Source of the DNA: Haemonchus contortus
Taxonomy: Eukaryota > Nematoda > Chromadorea > Rhabditida > Trichostrongylidae
Reading direction: 5' to 3'
Length of the DNA stretch: 64,000 nt
Assembly (NCBI GenBank): GCA_000469685.2
Contig: LS997566.1
Coordinates: forward strand, 35,136,420 to 35,200,419
The translations under genes were made by a program, and so were the position numbers. Below the pieces are notes generated by a model. It was not told where the DNA came from. It worked only from the letters and a program-made list of their open reading frames with translations, and searched no databases. Shown piece by piece: positions 50,801-62,376 of the stretch; the stretch's first letter is position 1; each line of letters opens with the position of its first letter.

Positions 50801-52758
50801 CACCAGCAAAAAATAAAAATAATTCGGCTAAAATCACTGACCTCCCTTCTTTTCCAATAAATCATCAGCCAAAAACCATGCCAACGTCTTTGAACGAGCT
50901 GATGGTGGATGAACTGCATGAGACATAGTGACCTTTCCGCTCAGAGGTCCACCATAGAATCTGAAAAAAGGTACTTAAAAATCAGATATGCCGAAGTGTC
51001 CGACCGTTTCTTAGACGATTAATACGGACAAAGAATCCATCAGATTGTTATCTAGTCAACATCTGCACTTGCTGGCTCGCAAATTTAGCGCGAGGAAAAC
51101 TCATAAAAAGAGCGCTACGTGGGTGGGTTGCCCCGTATTATCGGCTATGACTCATTGCCAATCAAAATCACGCAACCCATAGAGGGTTTTTTGGTGTTTA
51201 TAGCCATACCCAATATTGAATTAATTAATCATTTCTGTTACACAATCAAAGGCGTTCGATAGTCGACTGAAGGGTTTTGATGGGCGATTGAGCGTCAAAC
51301 GAATGAGCTCTTCTGAGCTAGCTTGATGTTTCGAGGAATATTGTAAAAGCATAGGCTGACTAAGGCTATGATGACGATGGCGAGACAGCGTCTGCCATCA
51401 ACATCGGCACCATCACGTTGAATAACAAAAAAATAAGTGAATATGTAGGCGTCAAAATGTTTTGAGACCGTTTTTCACCCGAACAGGTAGCATGAAAGGA
51501 AGTGGGGAACTTGCAATTAGCTAGCAGGCTTGTTAGATGTTGAGCATTGATATGGATTGAAGGTTTTTGCTTAATCTTACTGCATTACTTAGCTTTACCA
51601 CAACAACATCACTTATATAAAGGCACCCCACACATCTACGTGATTGTCGTCGTTATCCCTAGCTCTTCATTACTGGAGTAAAAAACTCTTCTGTGAATGC
51701 GGTGGGGACTAAGTATGGGAATCATATCGTAGAAATACTCATGGCTAACGTGAAATGCCCTAGAAATGTCCTTTGGAGCGACAGTACTTTCTGTTTACGC
51801 AAGATGCGCTACTGGTAATTAAGCCCTTGAACGTCATTTATTCACAAAGTTCATTATATTGAAGCCTATCGCCAAAAGTATATTCGGGACAGGAAGGAAC
51901 AGAACCATGGGAACAGACCTTGAAATAGTTCCTTGGAACTTATCCCACTATATGTTCGGTTAACTCGTCCACCTGCGGTGGCCATATGGTCCAGATCCAT
52001 ATGGCCGACCAGATCGTCAAATATTGAATTCAAGGAAAATGTAAATTGAGATTGAGAACCGAACAGAAAGGACAGTAAGGACACGTCGGCAAAGTTCATA
52101 GTTCATTGGTCAAATTCACCACCCCATCGAAATGTGGCGGAACCAAAACGGTTTTTGAGAAAAAGCGATTACGTAATAGACACTTTACTGTTAACAACCG
52201 TAAAGAAGAAGAAAAAAGTCTCAGCAATAAATGAGAGAAATTTTGAATTTTCAAGTGCCTTTCATCATTAGGTAGGGTTTTTCAGAATACGGTAGCGCGA
52301 TAAACCTACATGCTAATATAGGTTTTGGCGCTTTGCGACGCTAAATTACACAACTTTAAAAGTTCACTTAAGAACAGGTGTAAACGCTATTGCACCGAGT
52401 CTGCAGGAATTGACCTTTAAATTTGCAGAAGGAGAAGGACGTGCACTTCGCCTCTTACTCTCCTAATTTCTGATAGCAAGTAATATTGAGAAAAAACTGA
52501 GTGTTTTCGAAAATGGTAACTTTTTAAGGCACTGAGGTAACGCTTACCTTGGTTGTTGAGATTTCATCATACGGTCGGTTTCGAAACCAGTGCTGCTGAC
52601 AACGTCCGCTGCCGGTAACGCTGACGGTACCGCTGCCGCCTCTTCGGCACTCACACTCCGATGCTTTTCACGAGCCGTTTTGTTCGCGTTCGTTGGAGTC
52701 AAAGCTCCACGGGGATTACTACGAAGAGAATTCGGTGAGTTAACGGGTTTGAGAAGAC
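44885..52758 (-). CDS. Uncharacterised low-complexity protein with paired YYD/SDG/YE/GW-RR motifs, at least 8 exons (5' end open)
   Basis: Exons in transcript order: 52758-52548, 50960-50842, 48646-48497, 48402-48233, 45925-45816, 45729-45474, 45398-45144, 45082-44885. All have GT-AG borders and every phase matches, giving about 489 codons; an upstream exon must exist because the first one enters in phase 1. Visible parts: a Ser/Pro/Ala-rich start (SLRSNPRGALTPTNANKTA), a helical block SARSKTLAWFLADDLLEKKG, a basic nuclear-signal-like stretch KKRRRALRRAKKN, then motif 1 WYYDVASDGYYYEQNGAKGW followed by RRR, an Ala/Leu helix, and motif 2 YYDANSDGFFYEMASVDGW followed by KRR. Exon 7 has a 27-residue Ser/Thr-only-like tract (NTSSTASSTTTATTSNTTSS). 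The C-terminus is PTTMTATTSSLIEDDD, then LLKDLEKIWATPVGGLNA. I do not recognise the family; the composition suggests a cytoplasmic or nuclear RNA-associated protein, which is inference only. Confidence 0.8.
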
Positions 52759-54949
52759 CTGAAATGTTTGAAAGAATAAGGTTGATGGCCGGTTGGCAGG
52801 GGGAACAACATGCAACAAACATCGACATCAACGATGATGATGATACGAGTCAATTCTTATACACCATGAAAATCGGTGGCAATCAAAGTACAAGAAAAAC
52901 GCGAAATTAGCCCTGATCACGGATTTCCTCTGCTTGAAAAAAAAACGAACAATATGGCTTGCCAGACTCGGCGTTCTGGTGTCAACCTTGCACTGTGCCC
53001 GAAAAACAAACAAAAACAATCAGTATGAGGTGGGAAAAGCCCGGAACTTCGGGGATGTCTGCAGTGGGCAGCGTAATAGCGACAAAAATGGCCTTAGTAC
53101 TACTCTTTAACAAGTTTCTCCAGTATCACAACTCCATCGACATAAACAACAACGTTGTGCAGTGTCAAGAGTGGAACCATGCGGAGGACGTCCAGGTGGG
53201 AGAGAGAGTGGGAACCGGTGCTGCTTTATAAGACGCAAAGGCGCGAAACTTTCACCCCACACCAACAACGACCGACGAGGAAGACGATGGCAATGAGCGC
53301 GAGGTAACCACCACTTATACCCCCGTCACTCATTGTAGCACATCAAAGACTTTTCGGTATGACCCTTCAGTAGGGGCAGGTAGTGCAGGGGCGTCATTCA
53401 CAGGCGTGATAAGCCTATTAGCGAGGGAACGCTGTACCGCGGGTATTATTCAACTCATCAACAGGTGTCACCTGACCACAACGATTTAGTGTCCAGTAGT
53501 CCAGTAGCCGCTGATGAGCATACAGGAGGCAGTCTGAGAAAGTAAATATTAACGAGGAACCTGGTAACCGGCGGCGCGAGGACCAAAAAAAAACTTCTGC
53601 TACCGCAGAGAATCGTGACTATAGCCGACGCGGGTACGAACGAATGAATGAGTAATCGTCAGGCATTTTCGAAATGGCTACGTGTCGTGTACGTTGCGAA
53701 ATACACTTGTAGAAGGGCGTACCAGCGGTTTGGCGCTGACCGGGTAATCGCCTCGAATTTTTATGGTTTCCCAATTGGCCCAGGTATGATGATCGGGCTA
53801 GATTTCACCTGCCATGGTCGGCCTGTCACCATCACATAAACGTGACCATCAACAAAAAGTACGAGCACATGCTTTAGTGCGGCTCTACGCAACAACACGA
53901 ACGTGGTGAACGTCAAAACAAAATCCAACTCGACCACATAGACCAATGTTCAAGCATGCGGACCAGAAAACAAACCCACACCAACTTGAGATCTTGAAAG
54001 TTTAACGAAAACATCAACAGTTAACCGATCATCAGGGAAATTAAGGGCCCATTGGAACTTGTTTTAAGAGCCTTTCTCACCCGAGGGGGTTTCGTTGGAC
54101 GGTCTACCTCGAAGAGACAATGAAACAATCAGAAGAATTGTTTTCGGCAAACGAACATGTGGGAGCGACTTTTGGAAATCTGGGACGCCCAATCTAGCAA
54201 ATGGTCGTCCTCTGGATGAGAATGGAACGTTAAACTACGGAAAAGCAAAAGAAGGACAGCAACGAAAAAGCACAAAGCACGATAAAACTCAAACAATCAT
54301 GAAATAAATCAAGCAATCAGGAAATAGAAGTGACCATGGAGGAACACAATGATTAAAGCTCAATCTCCGCTTACAGTTGAGCGTACGTAAACGGCAATTT
54401 CCTAACCGTTGATAAGGGCTGACTCGATACCGATACACCTAGTGAAATCAAGCCACTGAACCCGCCGATTTCCCCATCAGGTATCAGGCGGTACCGCCAA
54501 ATGGGTGTGGCTTCGTGATGATCCGTCGCCACCCCACTGTGAGCACGTACGGGCACGACCAAACCGATAAGCCCTTAAAACGTAAAACGGGTACTTCAAT
54601 TGTAGATAAAGTGTAAAACAGCGGCGATGAGTGGGGACAATGCCAGAAAACGAGAGGCCGGTGCCACCTGGTGGGCCACTAATGGCGGACGGCTCAGCAC
54701 TAAGAAGTGATTAATCATAGATTACTGATTTTGCGCGCACGCGCGATCGTCAACCGCTCGACAGCTGATCTCACCATCGACCCTGGGGGTTAAGCGGAGG
54801 CGATGCACCCAGCAACAAGTAGGCAGGCGATGTAACTTTGCACAGGAAACAGAGTACCAGTTGGATACGAAGTTGCAAAGTCGAAAAGTACAGGTTCAAG
54901 ATTGAATTTCATCTTGAACGATCACTTGAAAGAGCAAACTATTGCCTCA
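52759..54949. other. Probable intron or gap, no exon assigned
   Basis: Lies between the candidate upstream exon and the first firm exon of the large gene. Minus-strand frames 54371-54562 and 53761-53946 are open but I could not join them in phase. Confidence 0.3.
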
Positions 54950-55340
54950 GCGGGTACCTGGGGAAAAATTGCGCAATCACGCGCAACGTGGCGGCATAAC
55001 TGGGGAGTTTCGGAATTCCGAAAGCTTCGTCAGCATTGGGAGCGAGTAACTCGCCTATCCAAATGAGTCTAAAAGTACAAATGAAGACTGACGAACGTAG
55101 CAGTCGAGCTTGTCTACTCTGAATTTCCATGGTCTTGGGGACTACATGAGTACGTTCATTGCCGTTGGCTAGACGGCTTTTATAGTCTTCTCGGCTACGC
55201 CCATTTCCCAGTAGGTCCGAAAGGGCAGACGTTCTGCTTTCTGGAACATTGCGCTCAGCTGACCGCGTTCTCCTCGTCGTCGAGTCGTTCGCCGCCGCCG
55301 CCCACTGCCCTTTGAGCACTTGGCACGCGGCGAGTTCTTC
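54950..55340 (-). CDS. Candidate 5' exon of the large minus-strand gene
   Basis: A minus-strand open frame reads RTSALSDLLGNGRSREDYKS then RLANGNERTHVVPKTMEIQ and RLIWIGELLAPNADEAFGIP, KLPSYAATLRVIAQFFPR, ending at a GT (CCCCAG|GTACCC near 54951). The helical composition and donor support an exon. It exits in phase 2 while the next firm exon (52758) enters in phase 1, so at least one exon is missing between them or they belong to different genes. An overlapping frame from ATG 55351 (MPTPKNSPRAKCSKGSG) could be the start region. A MIF4G-like helical repeat was considered but cannot be shown. Confidence 0.4.
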
Positions 55341-55399
55341 GGAGTCGGCATAACAACAACAACAGCAAAGAACAGGACGGAGGATGTCCGATCAAAAAT

Positions 55400-57530
55400 C
55401 GTCTATGTGCTTAATCTCAATCCCATCCTTGGCTCAGCTTAGGAATGACGTAGCTTCGGGGATAGAATCCGGGATCGTCATATGACTACTTATTAAAAAA
55501 ACTTTTGAAATATCGTCAATCTAAAGGACGTTGACGTCCCGCTCCCACTTCCAGCATTTCCTGTTCCTTCAGATATCATCTTCACGGGACAAAGTCATTT
55601 CATCCATCGAGTTGTTCACGTGTTCTTTTCCACCCTTACACTTGTGAATGGCACTTTTTATTGGTGGCAAACATGAGAACATCAAAATCCATTCACTCAC
55701 TCTCGTGCTAAATGGTTTTTCAGGGCCCATAGGGCAGAGATCCAGCTGACTCGCTGTCTGCAGCATAAGTGCAACTGAACTTCGCCAGTTTCTCATCAGC
55801 ATAAATTGTCTTTCGCCTATCGTCGGGCTTTTTCAAATCACCCTCATAAAATCCAACGGATCAATGGAACAGACAGATGCAGCCGAGGGGGGTATTTGCA
55901 GAAAGAGCTCATTCCAGCACAGTGCTACCTACGTAAAGGGAAATTATAAAATTAGTAGCTATTATCGGCGACTTAGTTACTTCATGGAAACGCTTGTCGT
56001 GTCGGTAAATCTCCAGAGACCAAACGATTTTAATCAACTATTCCTCTTCCTTGAGCGCAGCAACAAACAAAACCGTCAACAAACCTCCTTTGAAGACGAT
56101 GTTGTGCAAGTCTGTAATTCATGCTTTACCTAAACAACGGGCGGTGGACGCTCCTACTATGCAAAACAACAGCTCGTCTTACTTCCATTAATAAAGGAGT
56201 GTATTGTATTTCAAAACATCCTCTCATGTGGACACTTTTAGCGCCACATGTCAACAACAACAACAACGCCCGTAGATGGAGACTGCATCTAACAACAGTT
56301 CGTGAGATTCGGCTGCATTTTTAGGAAGAGGGCACGATCGTCAATTCAAAGGACAACAGAAATCGCGAGGATGGCTACAAAAGGTCCGAAAATTCGGGAA
56401 AAACAAAATGCTGGTGAAACGAAACGTTCGAAATTCTGTGGGGTAAAAAGACTACTACCCAGACAGACGCCATGCAATTTTAATAATATGAAAAACTGGA
56501 ACGGGGGACGACGTAATGATAGGACGGAGATTTGATATTACCGTTGAGTAATAGGGAAAAACTTGCTGAGTAAACAGAATAAATGCATTGGATAGAAGCG
56601 AAATGTGAGACTATTTAGGCAACTCTACCTCTAGCAAGTTTGGACGATAGTGGGGCTTACAATTCAACAGAACTGCCTTATTGCCTAATTAAACAGAACA
56701 GAGTTAGAAACTTCACTCAAACATAACATAATTTTCATCGTGAACTGTCCCTTCAAGGCTAGATATTTGATCAGGGACTTGATTTAGGTTCGAAACCATG
56801 ACCCCGACCTAAGTTTTCCTAGCAGCACCATACGAACGCCACGACGGTTTAGAAAGGAAACGGGTTGCGTGGCGCATTGAGCAACGCTGATTTCATGTCC
56901 AAGGTCGATGATCAGAAATCTACAAAAAAAAGTGAGTTAATTAGTTATACAGCTCGCATTTCACGATTGTACTCAGCCTTCTTTTCATGTCATCACCTTT
57001 GATAAACAAAGTACGACAATAGCGCTAATCAAAAGAAAATTAACCGCGAATCTAGTTTCCTCTGTCAACGGCAATTCATTTGAAAAATCATAAATTACCT
57101 ACTTTACAAAGTGTAGAATCCAAAACCGTCAAGAAAAAGGCCGTCGTTTGACAAGCGACCTAATTTATTTCAGCGCTAAATCCGGTGAACGATCAACTTA
57201 TACAGGTGGAAAAGGGATCGAGGCATTCTTCTCGCTGCAAAAGCTACAAAACGAAGTTAACGGTCATTTCTTTTAAAGAAATATAATTTCACCCATACTG
57301 ATCAGTTTTCCAAAAACCAGTAAAGTTCATATGAAATATGGGTCTACTACAACGCCAATGAAGTTGAGAAACGCGAAAAATCGGAGGGGAACCTAAAAAA
57401 GTCAGGACCCACCTGTGTACTTGCCTTTAAATCGTCCCTAATAACCCACAATTACCTCTGCCCCATTTTGGAATAGAACAGGTCAAAATTGCCACCACAC
57501 GACCTTTTAAAGAATGAATCGAGCAGGACT
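55400..57530. other. No supported gene
   Basis: Apart from the solo MITE end, only short frames are present (for example 55864-56133 plus). May include the promoter of the large minus-strand gene. Confidence 0.35.
56700..56752. repeat. Solo right end of the TTAA-MITE
   Basis: The text tcatcgtgaactgtccct (to 56752) followed by TCAA matches the inverted terminus tatcgtgaactgtgcct-TTAA. No partner terminus was found within several hundred bases. Confidence 0.5.
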
Positions 57531-57533
57531 AGC

Positions 57534-57822
57534 TCAAGAAGATGAAAATGCGTCATATGGTCCCAAAAAAAATCGATTCAACACCAAAACGAGATGAACT
57601 GCATGTTGGGGGATGGTCCCTAAAAAGCAACAACAAAATGGCAGGATCAATAGGCTAAGCGAGTGCGACCATTGCCAGACAGCATAACCACCCCACCCAT
57701 GAGCAGCTGGAAGCATAACTGCACTGATGCTGCTAACTGGCCCCAATGTGGTGGTTGGGGCAGCAGGAAGCAGCATATCGATGTCCGCGTCCAGCGGCCT
57801 GACTGACTGCAACGTCAACTAC
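57534..57822 (-). other. Possible exon-like open frame
   Basis: On the minus strand gttgacgttgcag precedes SVRPLDADIDMLLPAAPTTT and LGPVSSISAVMLPAAHGWGG. The acceptor and the Pro/Ala/Thr-rich composition resemble the low-complexity exons of the gene at 44885-52758, but no donor in phase could be chosen. Weak. Confidence 0.2.
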
Positions 57823-57915
57823 ATAATTAGCCCCCATGCCATTCAACGTTTCATTTCAACCAAGTTTTGTAACGATTATGGGCTATGGAAAAGAGTTTCA
57901 ACGATTTATGCAGAC

Positions 57916-57930
57916 GGGGGGGGGGGGGGG
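57916..57930 (+). repeat. Poly-G run
   Basis: Fifteen consecutive G residues. Such runs are prone to slippage and to sequencing error, so nearby frames should be treated with caution. Confidence 0.9.
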
Positions 57931-59855
57931 CACTCTCGCTCGGAAAGCCGAAAATCTCGGGTAATCGGAAACTGGTCTCTACGAGGTCGCCGGGGATGTG
58001 CAGGGAGGGTTCGATCCTGTTGCACTTTAAGGACAACATCTAAAGACGATTTGCAAGCCGTCTGGGGAGGGTGCACTGGGGTGGAGAGTCAAAGCCAGTC
58101 CGATAACCCGGAACTTGATAAACGTTTGCATTGAATGGAGCAGTGTAACGAAACTGCATTATAGCCTGGGCCTGCCTGGCTTTGTCTAGTGCCCCATTTC
58201 TATTGGAAATGCATGCAAATCAAGCTCCACATGTGAATTGAATACGTTTTTGTGAGGTATTACTCACAAGTCACATGCCCGCCTTCTGTGAGAATTCACT
58301 CAATCCATAGAACGTTCCCATTGACGCCCACACCCACGTAGTAGCTACTCAGAACATACATCACCCACTTGGATCACATGGATTTCAGCGGAACAGCGTA
58401 CGTGCACTTTCGGGGAACTGAGCTTAATATCAAGAATTCACATCCCTTTTGTTAAACATGAACTATGAAGACGGTAGGCATTGTCGAGAAATTCTTGAAA
58501 AAAGATGTCCGACGTCAAAAACGAAGGGCAGACGCCTTCCGCGTGGTGCTTCTTCATTAGAAGATTAACTCATTCCATCATGAACATGCATAGTGAGGTT
58601 CCCATTGAAAGAGGGCGTCCCACATATCAAATGCATCCCAACAGTAGCGTTCTCATCAAACTATAGTACACCAGAACTCATTCAACGATATTCCATCCAA
58701 TGACAACAAAGTGCTTACTGAGTACAGTTGTGCAGTGCAAATCCATAAATTATTCGCCTCGGTCCTCAGCGCCAGACAGAAAACGCAATTCTGTTTGGAC
58801 GTCTTTTGGCCCGAGGCACTTTTGCATATTCGTTTTCACTGAACAGCTCCAAAGGGACGACGGATGGTGTCGTTCGCGAGGTACACGATTAAAAATGCAT
58901 TACACGATCCGGCCAAATGGATCTGCTTAACATGTAGTTCTGCAAATTAGTGTCCTCATGGTCTCGAATGCCAATTGGGCAACAGCCATTGATGGAAGCA
59001 TTATTTAGCTCATCTCAGGACTACGTTGCCCAATTTTCTACGCTTCCCTAACAGACATGATTGATTTGATATTCAGCCTATTCCATGGGGACGGCGTACT
59101 CGCATCGAAGTCAGGACAGCAACCGTTATCATCAGCCGTGCCCATTAATTTCGAGAGTGTCTGATGACAATGGTCGTCGCTGAACCTACAACGGTTGATA
59201 GCCTTTATTATTAGCACCCGACGTGAATGGACACTGTGGCTTTGAGCTGATAACCGATCCAGAAGGTTCAACTTGAGATGATTAGCTTACGAGCTCCAAC
59301 AAACGGGAATCGAGATCCACTTTGCATAAGGCAACTGCTGCGCCGTGCACTCTGTGAACCACCTCAATCAGCTTATCTTTTCAACGCTCGACTGAAAAGA
59401 GATGTTTGATTCAATTATCTTATGATGTTCCAGGTAGCTTAGTGAGAGGCAGTTGAGTGCTTAGTGTCGACAATAACAAAACCATTAACCATGGCCACAA
59501 AAAGGCCGACAACATCGAAAGCTTGTCGAGAGACTTTTGATGTCGTTGTGTGCCAGAAGAACGCCGTTAAAACGACATTGTTGATCGTAAACTCTCGTCG
59601 GAAGTCATGATCCACTGGACAAGCACAAAGCAGCTGCCACATTATGGATGGGGTTGTTTCGGATTTTCGAACAGCCTTCGAATTCTCATATTCAAACAAA
59701 AAACACGCTCCGGAAGAAGGAAATCATCGCCAACGTCTCAATTCCGTCCCCACCTCACTACTATACTCATTACCCCGACCTTGTCGGTAGTTCCCGGGCA
59801 TTGTTCCCAGTGTAACGACGAATGTGGCCATTTATGAGCCCACTACACTCAATGC
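57931..59855. other. No supported gene
   Basis: Open frames at 58700-58930 and 59439-59699 are not recognisable and have no splice support. Confidence 0.35.
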
Positions 59856-60130
59856 ACTCTTAGGACGGTGATTGTTGAAGAATGGGTGCTACTTATTTCT
59901 CATTGCCTTTCTATGAAGTCAACCCAGAATTCAACCTAAGCGATGCCTGAAATTCCCAATGATCTCCTCAAATTTGCCTCGTGAGCGAACAAGAGCACTT
60001 TTCTGGAAAATTCATGGTTCCTGAGCCGAGAAGAGATTAAATGGGATGTGGTTGAACTAAAAACATTCGCTGCTTCCACTCGGCTCAATTTGGCCCAAAC
60101 CTACTTTTCAACGACCACTGTCCTAAGAGT
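59856..60130. repeat. Short inverted-repeat element (MITE candidate)
   Basis: The 275-bp segment has imperfect inverted ends: left ACTCTTAGGACGGTGATTGT, right (inverted) ACTCTTAGGACAGTGGTCGT, both continuing into TGAA. No open frame of note inside. The right end is bordered by TA; the left duplication is unclear. Confidence 0.6.
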
Positions 60131-60900
60131 ACATGGAGGGCAATCGGCTCATATATTACCACATCCGCCGTCCTCGTCGGTATCGTCGTCAACAACGTCG
60201 GCACAACGTTAACAATGTATGACAGGAAACCCAACTATTGAGTATGAACCAAACACCTTAGCGGATGTTATGAATAACAGATGGAACCGACATTTGCAAT
60301 GATTCGCTCAGGTCTGCATGTCTGATAAGTTGGAAAGCCGTTCCGCCTAGAATACCTAGAGTTCAGGCCTCCTCTGCCGGACTACGTCTCAGAGAAGCGC
60401 ATGGCTTATCCAGAAGTCTATCGCTATCGTACATATTCCTCAAGGATCAAGGGTACGGTGTAGGATCGATCCTCTTTGAAAACCTATGCCAATCCAGCAA
60501 TACTGATTTACAAGGAGATAAAAGCAAAAAGGGATAGGAAAAGGTAATAGCTCCCATTTCCACTCGAAATAACGAGCTATCTTGCCCTTTGGGAACATTA
60601 ATAGAGCGATTCCCATATTAGATATTCAACGATAAGCAATACGACTAGCCTCCGAAGAGGAAATGTTTGGAACCTCCTTCTCTCCAGAACTCGGGCTTTT
60701 TCACGAGTTGTGGAGAGAAGGGATTTCAAGGGATTCCTGAAACCCAAATTAGGCCAGCTCGGAGATCCGGTACGATACCTTCAAAAGTTGGACGAAATCA
60801 AAAGCGGAAGTCGGAGCTCTTGTTCCGACCTGGAAGACCAATGAATCACTCGCTACCGGTCAACTTCGAAAATCTGGTCGTCTCGTGTTCGTGAGTTGGA

Positions 60901-60931
60901 AGTGGGGGGGAGGGGGAGGGGGGAGGGGGGA
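60901..60931 (+). repeat. G-quadruplex-type G-rich tract
   Basis: Runs of five to seven Gs separated by single A residues (gtgggggggagggggagggg and on) give four or more G-tracts within about 30 bases, fitting the G4 sequence rule. Confidence 0.85.
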
Positions 60932-62140
60932 ACATGAGGAAATATCAGAATTTACTCCTACTGGACACTTACAAGTATGAACTTCCTGGTGAATGGCAAA
61001 GCAATAACATGAAGAAAAGATGGAGCGATCGCACTCGTACTTGAAAGAGTACCCTTATCATGAAAAGGTAGTTTCGCGTTTTTATAGACCCTTATTCAAA
61101 TAAACAAAGCTGATTAAGTATTCAATACTTCTTCGCCAGTAAGTAACCTTTTAGAGAGTAATAACTTTTTCCCCGGAAGTTCCGGTTAATCCAATACTAT
61201 GCCACAAAGTGACGAGAGCTCTTCAAGAGACCGATGAAAAACCAGCTCAGATTCGCCGATTGAGTCGGATTACTTAGAGAGCCGGGTGCTCGAGTAATTA
61301 CGGAGCCTTCATATTGCTCATAATAGGCAGATTCCCTTGGGTAATCAACTCTTCCCATCACGATAATTGTTGAAATACTTTCTAGAAAGAAGCTGTAATC
61401 GTAATGCAGCAAGCGAATCGTAGTAATGTAGTACAATTGTAGTACATCAGCAAATGATAGTTGGAAATGCTCATAAAGGACAGCGACAGTTAGTTTTTTC
61501 AGTGAAAATTTCCACGAATACGTGCCAACTACGACTTCAGGGCAGTCGAAAATTGCCGAAAAAACAAAATCAACTCAAAACCCTCTAAGTGAGTAATAAA
61601 AACGGCTTGGCATCATAAAACATTACAACGTACCAAAATCGGAGGATAATAAAGCGTAAATGTAGGACAATTTGATGAGAAAGGGTTACTGCTTTGTCAT
61701 TCCCCAGGGCAGGGCTCCCACCTAATGCAATAGGCTTTTATGCCATTACAACCAGAAAAAAGTGTCCCCTTGTCAGGTGATAGACTCATTTCGAAGTCAG
61801 TCGGACTCTGTTTCTCCACGACAGTCCATGACGTATAGCTGAATATGATAAGATAATAACTTCCGCTTATCGAATCATATTCCAGATTCAAAAAAGCTGT
61901 CTGGAATGTATTCGTGATAAAAATAGCAATCAAGCATTAGTCATGATGGAAAACGAATTAAAGAGAAAGCTGACTGCCCGGAGGACTGACCTACAACTAT
62001 CATTTGATGCCTATCATTTAAGCGAATGGCCAGGAGACTTATATTGCGATGGAGAACGGAAAAGTGCCTAGCAAGTAGACTGAGTTTTGAAAGCCGCATT
62101 TGATCGACAAATCTGGCTTTCAAAACTAAACAAGGAAATC
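60932..62140. other. No supported gene
   Basis: Nothing recognised on either strand. Confidence 0.35.
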
Positions 62141-62376
62141 GGGGTGTGGTGCAGTAGGGACGAAATTGTCGCGTCGCGGCGAGAGAGACGCCGCGCGAAG
62201 GAATGTAGCAGAATGCAGCAGCAAGTAAGAAATAGAGAAACAAAAGAACTCACAGTAGAATTATGGTAAAAGTAATAATCGCGTAGCGATTGAGCTGTAT
62301 GAAGAACGCTAGAACTATTATGACGAGGCAAATGTTCCGCGACAGCCGCTTGCGGCGGATCGAGTACACAAAACCG
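62141..62376 (+). repeat. Dispersed repeat family R2, copy 2
   Basis: Matches 14802-15040 along its length: ggggtgtggtgcagtaggga, cgaaattgtcgcgt, aatgtagcagaatgcagcag, gattgagctgtatgaagaac, ttccgcgacagccgcttgcg. Open frames on both strands here (62087-62269, 62068-62331) are part of the repeat and not genes. Confidence 0.75.

Noticed and set aside
44885..52758. Identification of the large gene as the eIF4E-binding protein Mextli
   Set aside because: No KH domain and no YxxxxL-hydrophobic eIF4E-binding motif is visible in the assigned exons; resemblance is only in general composition.
59439..59699. Minus-strand frame resembling a transposase fragment
   Set aside because: No catalytic signature, no inverted ends around it; similarity was impressionistic.
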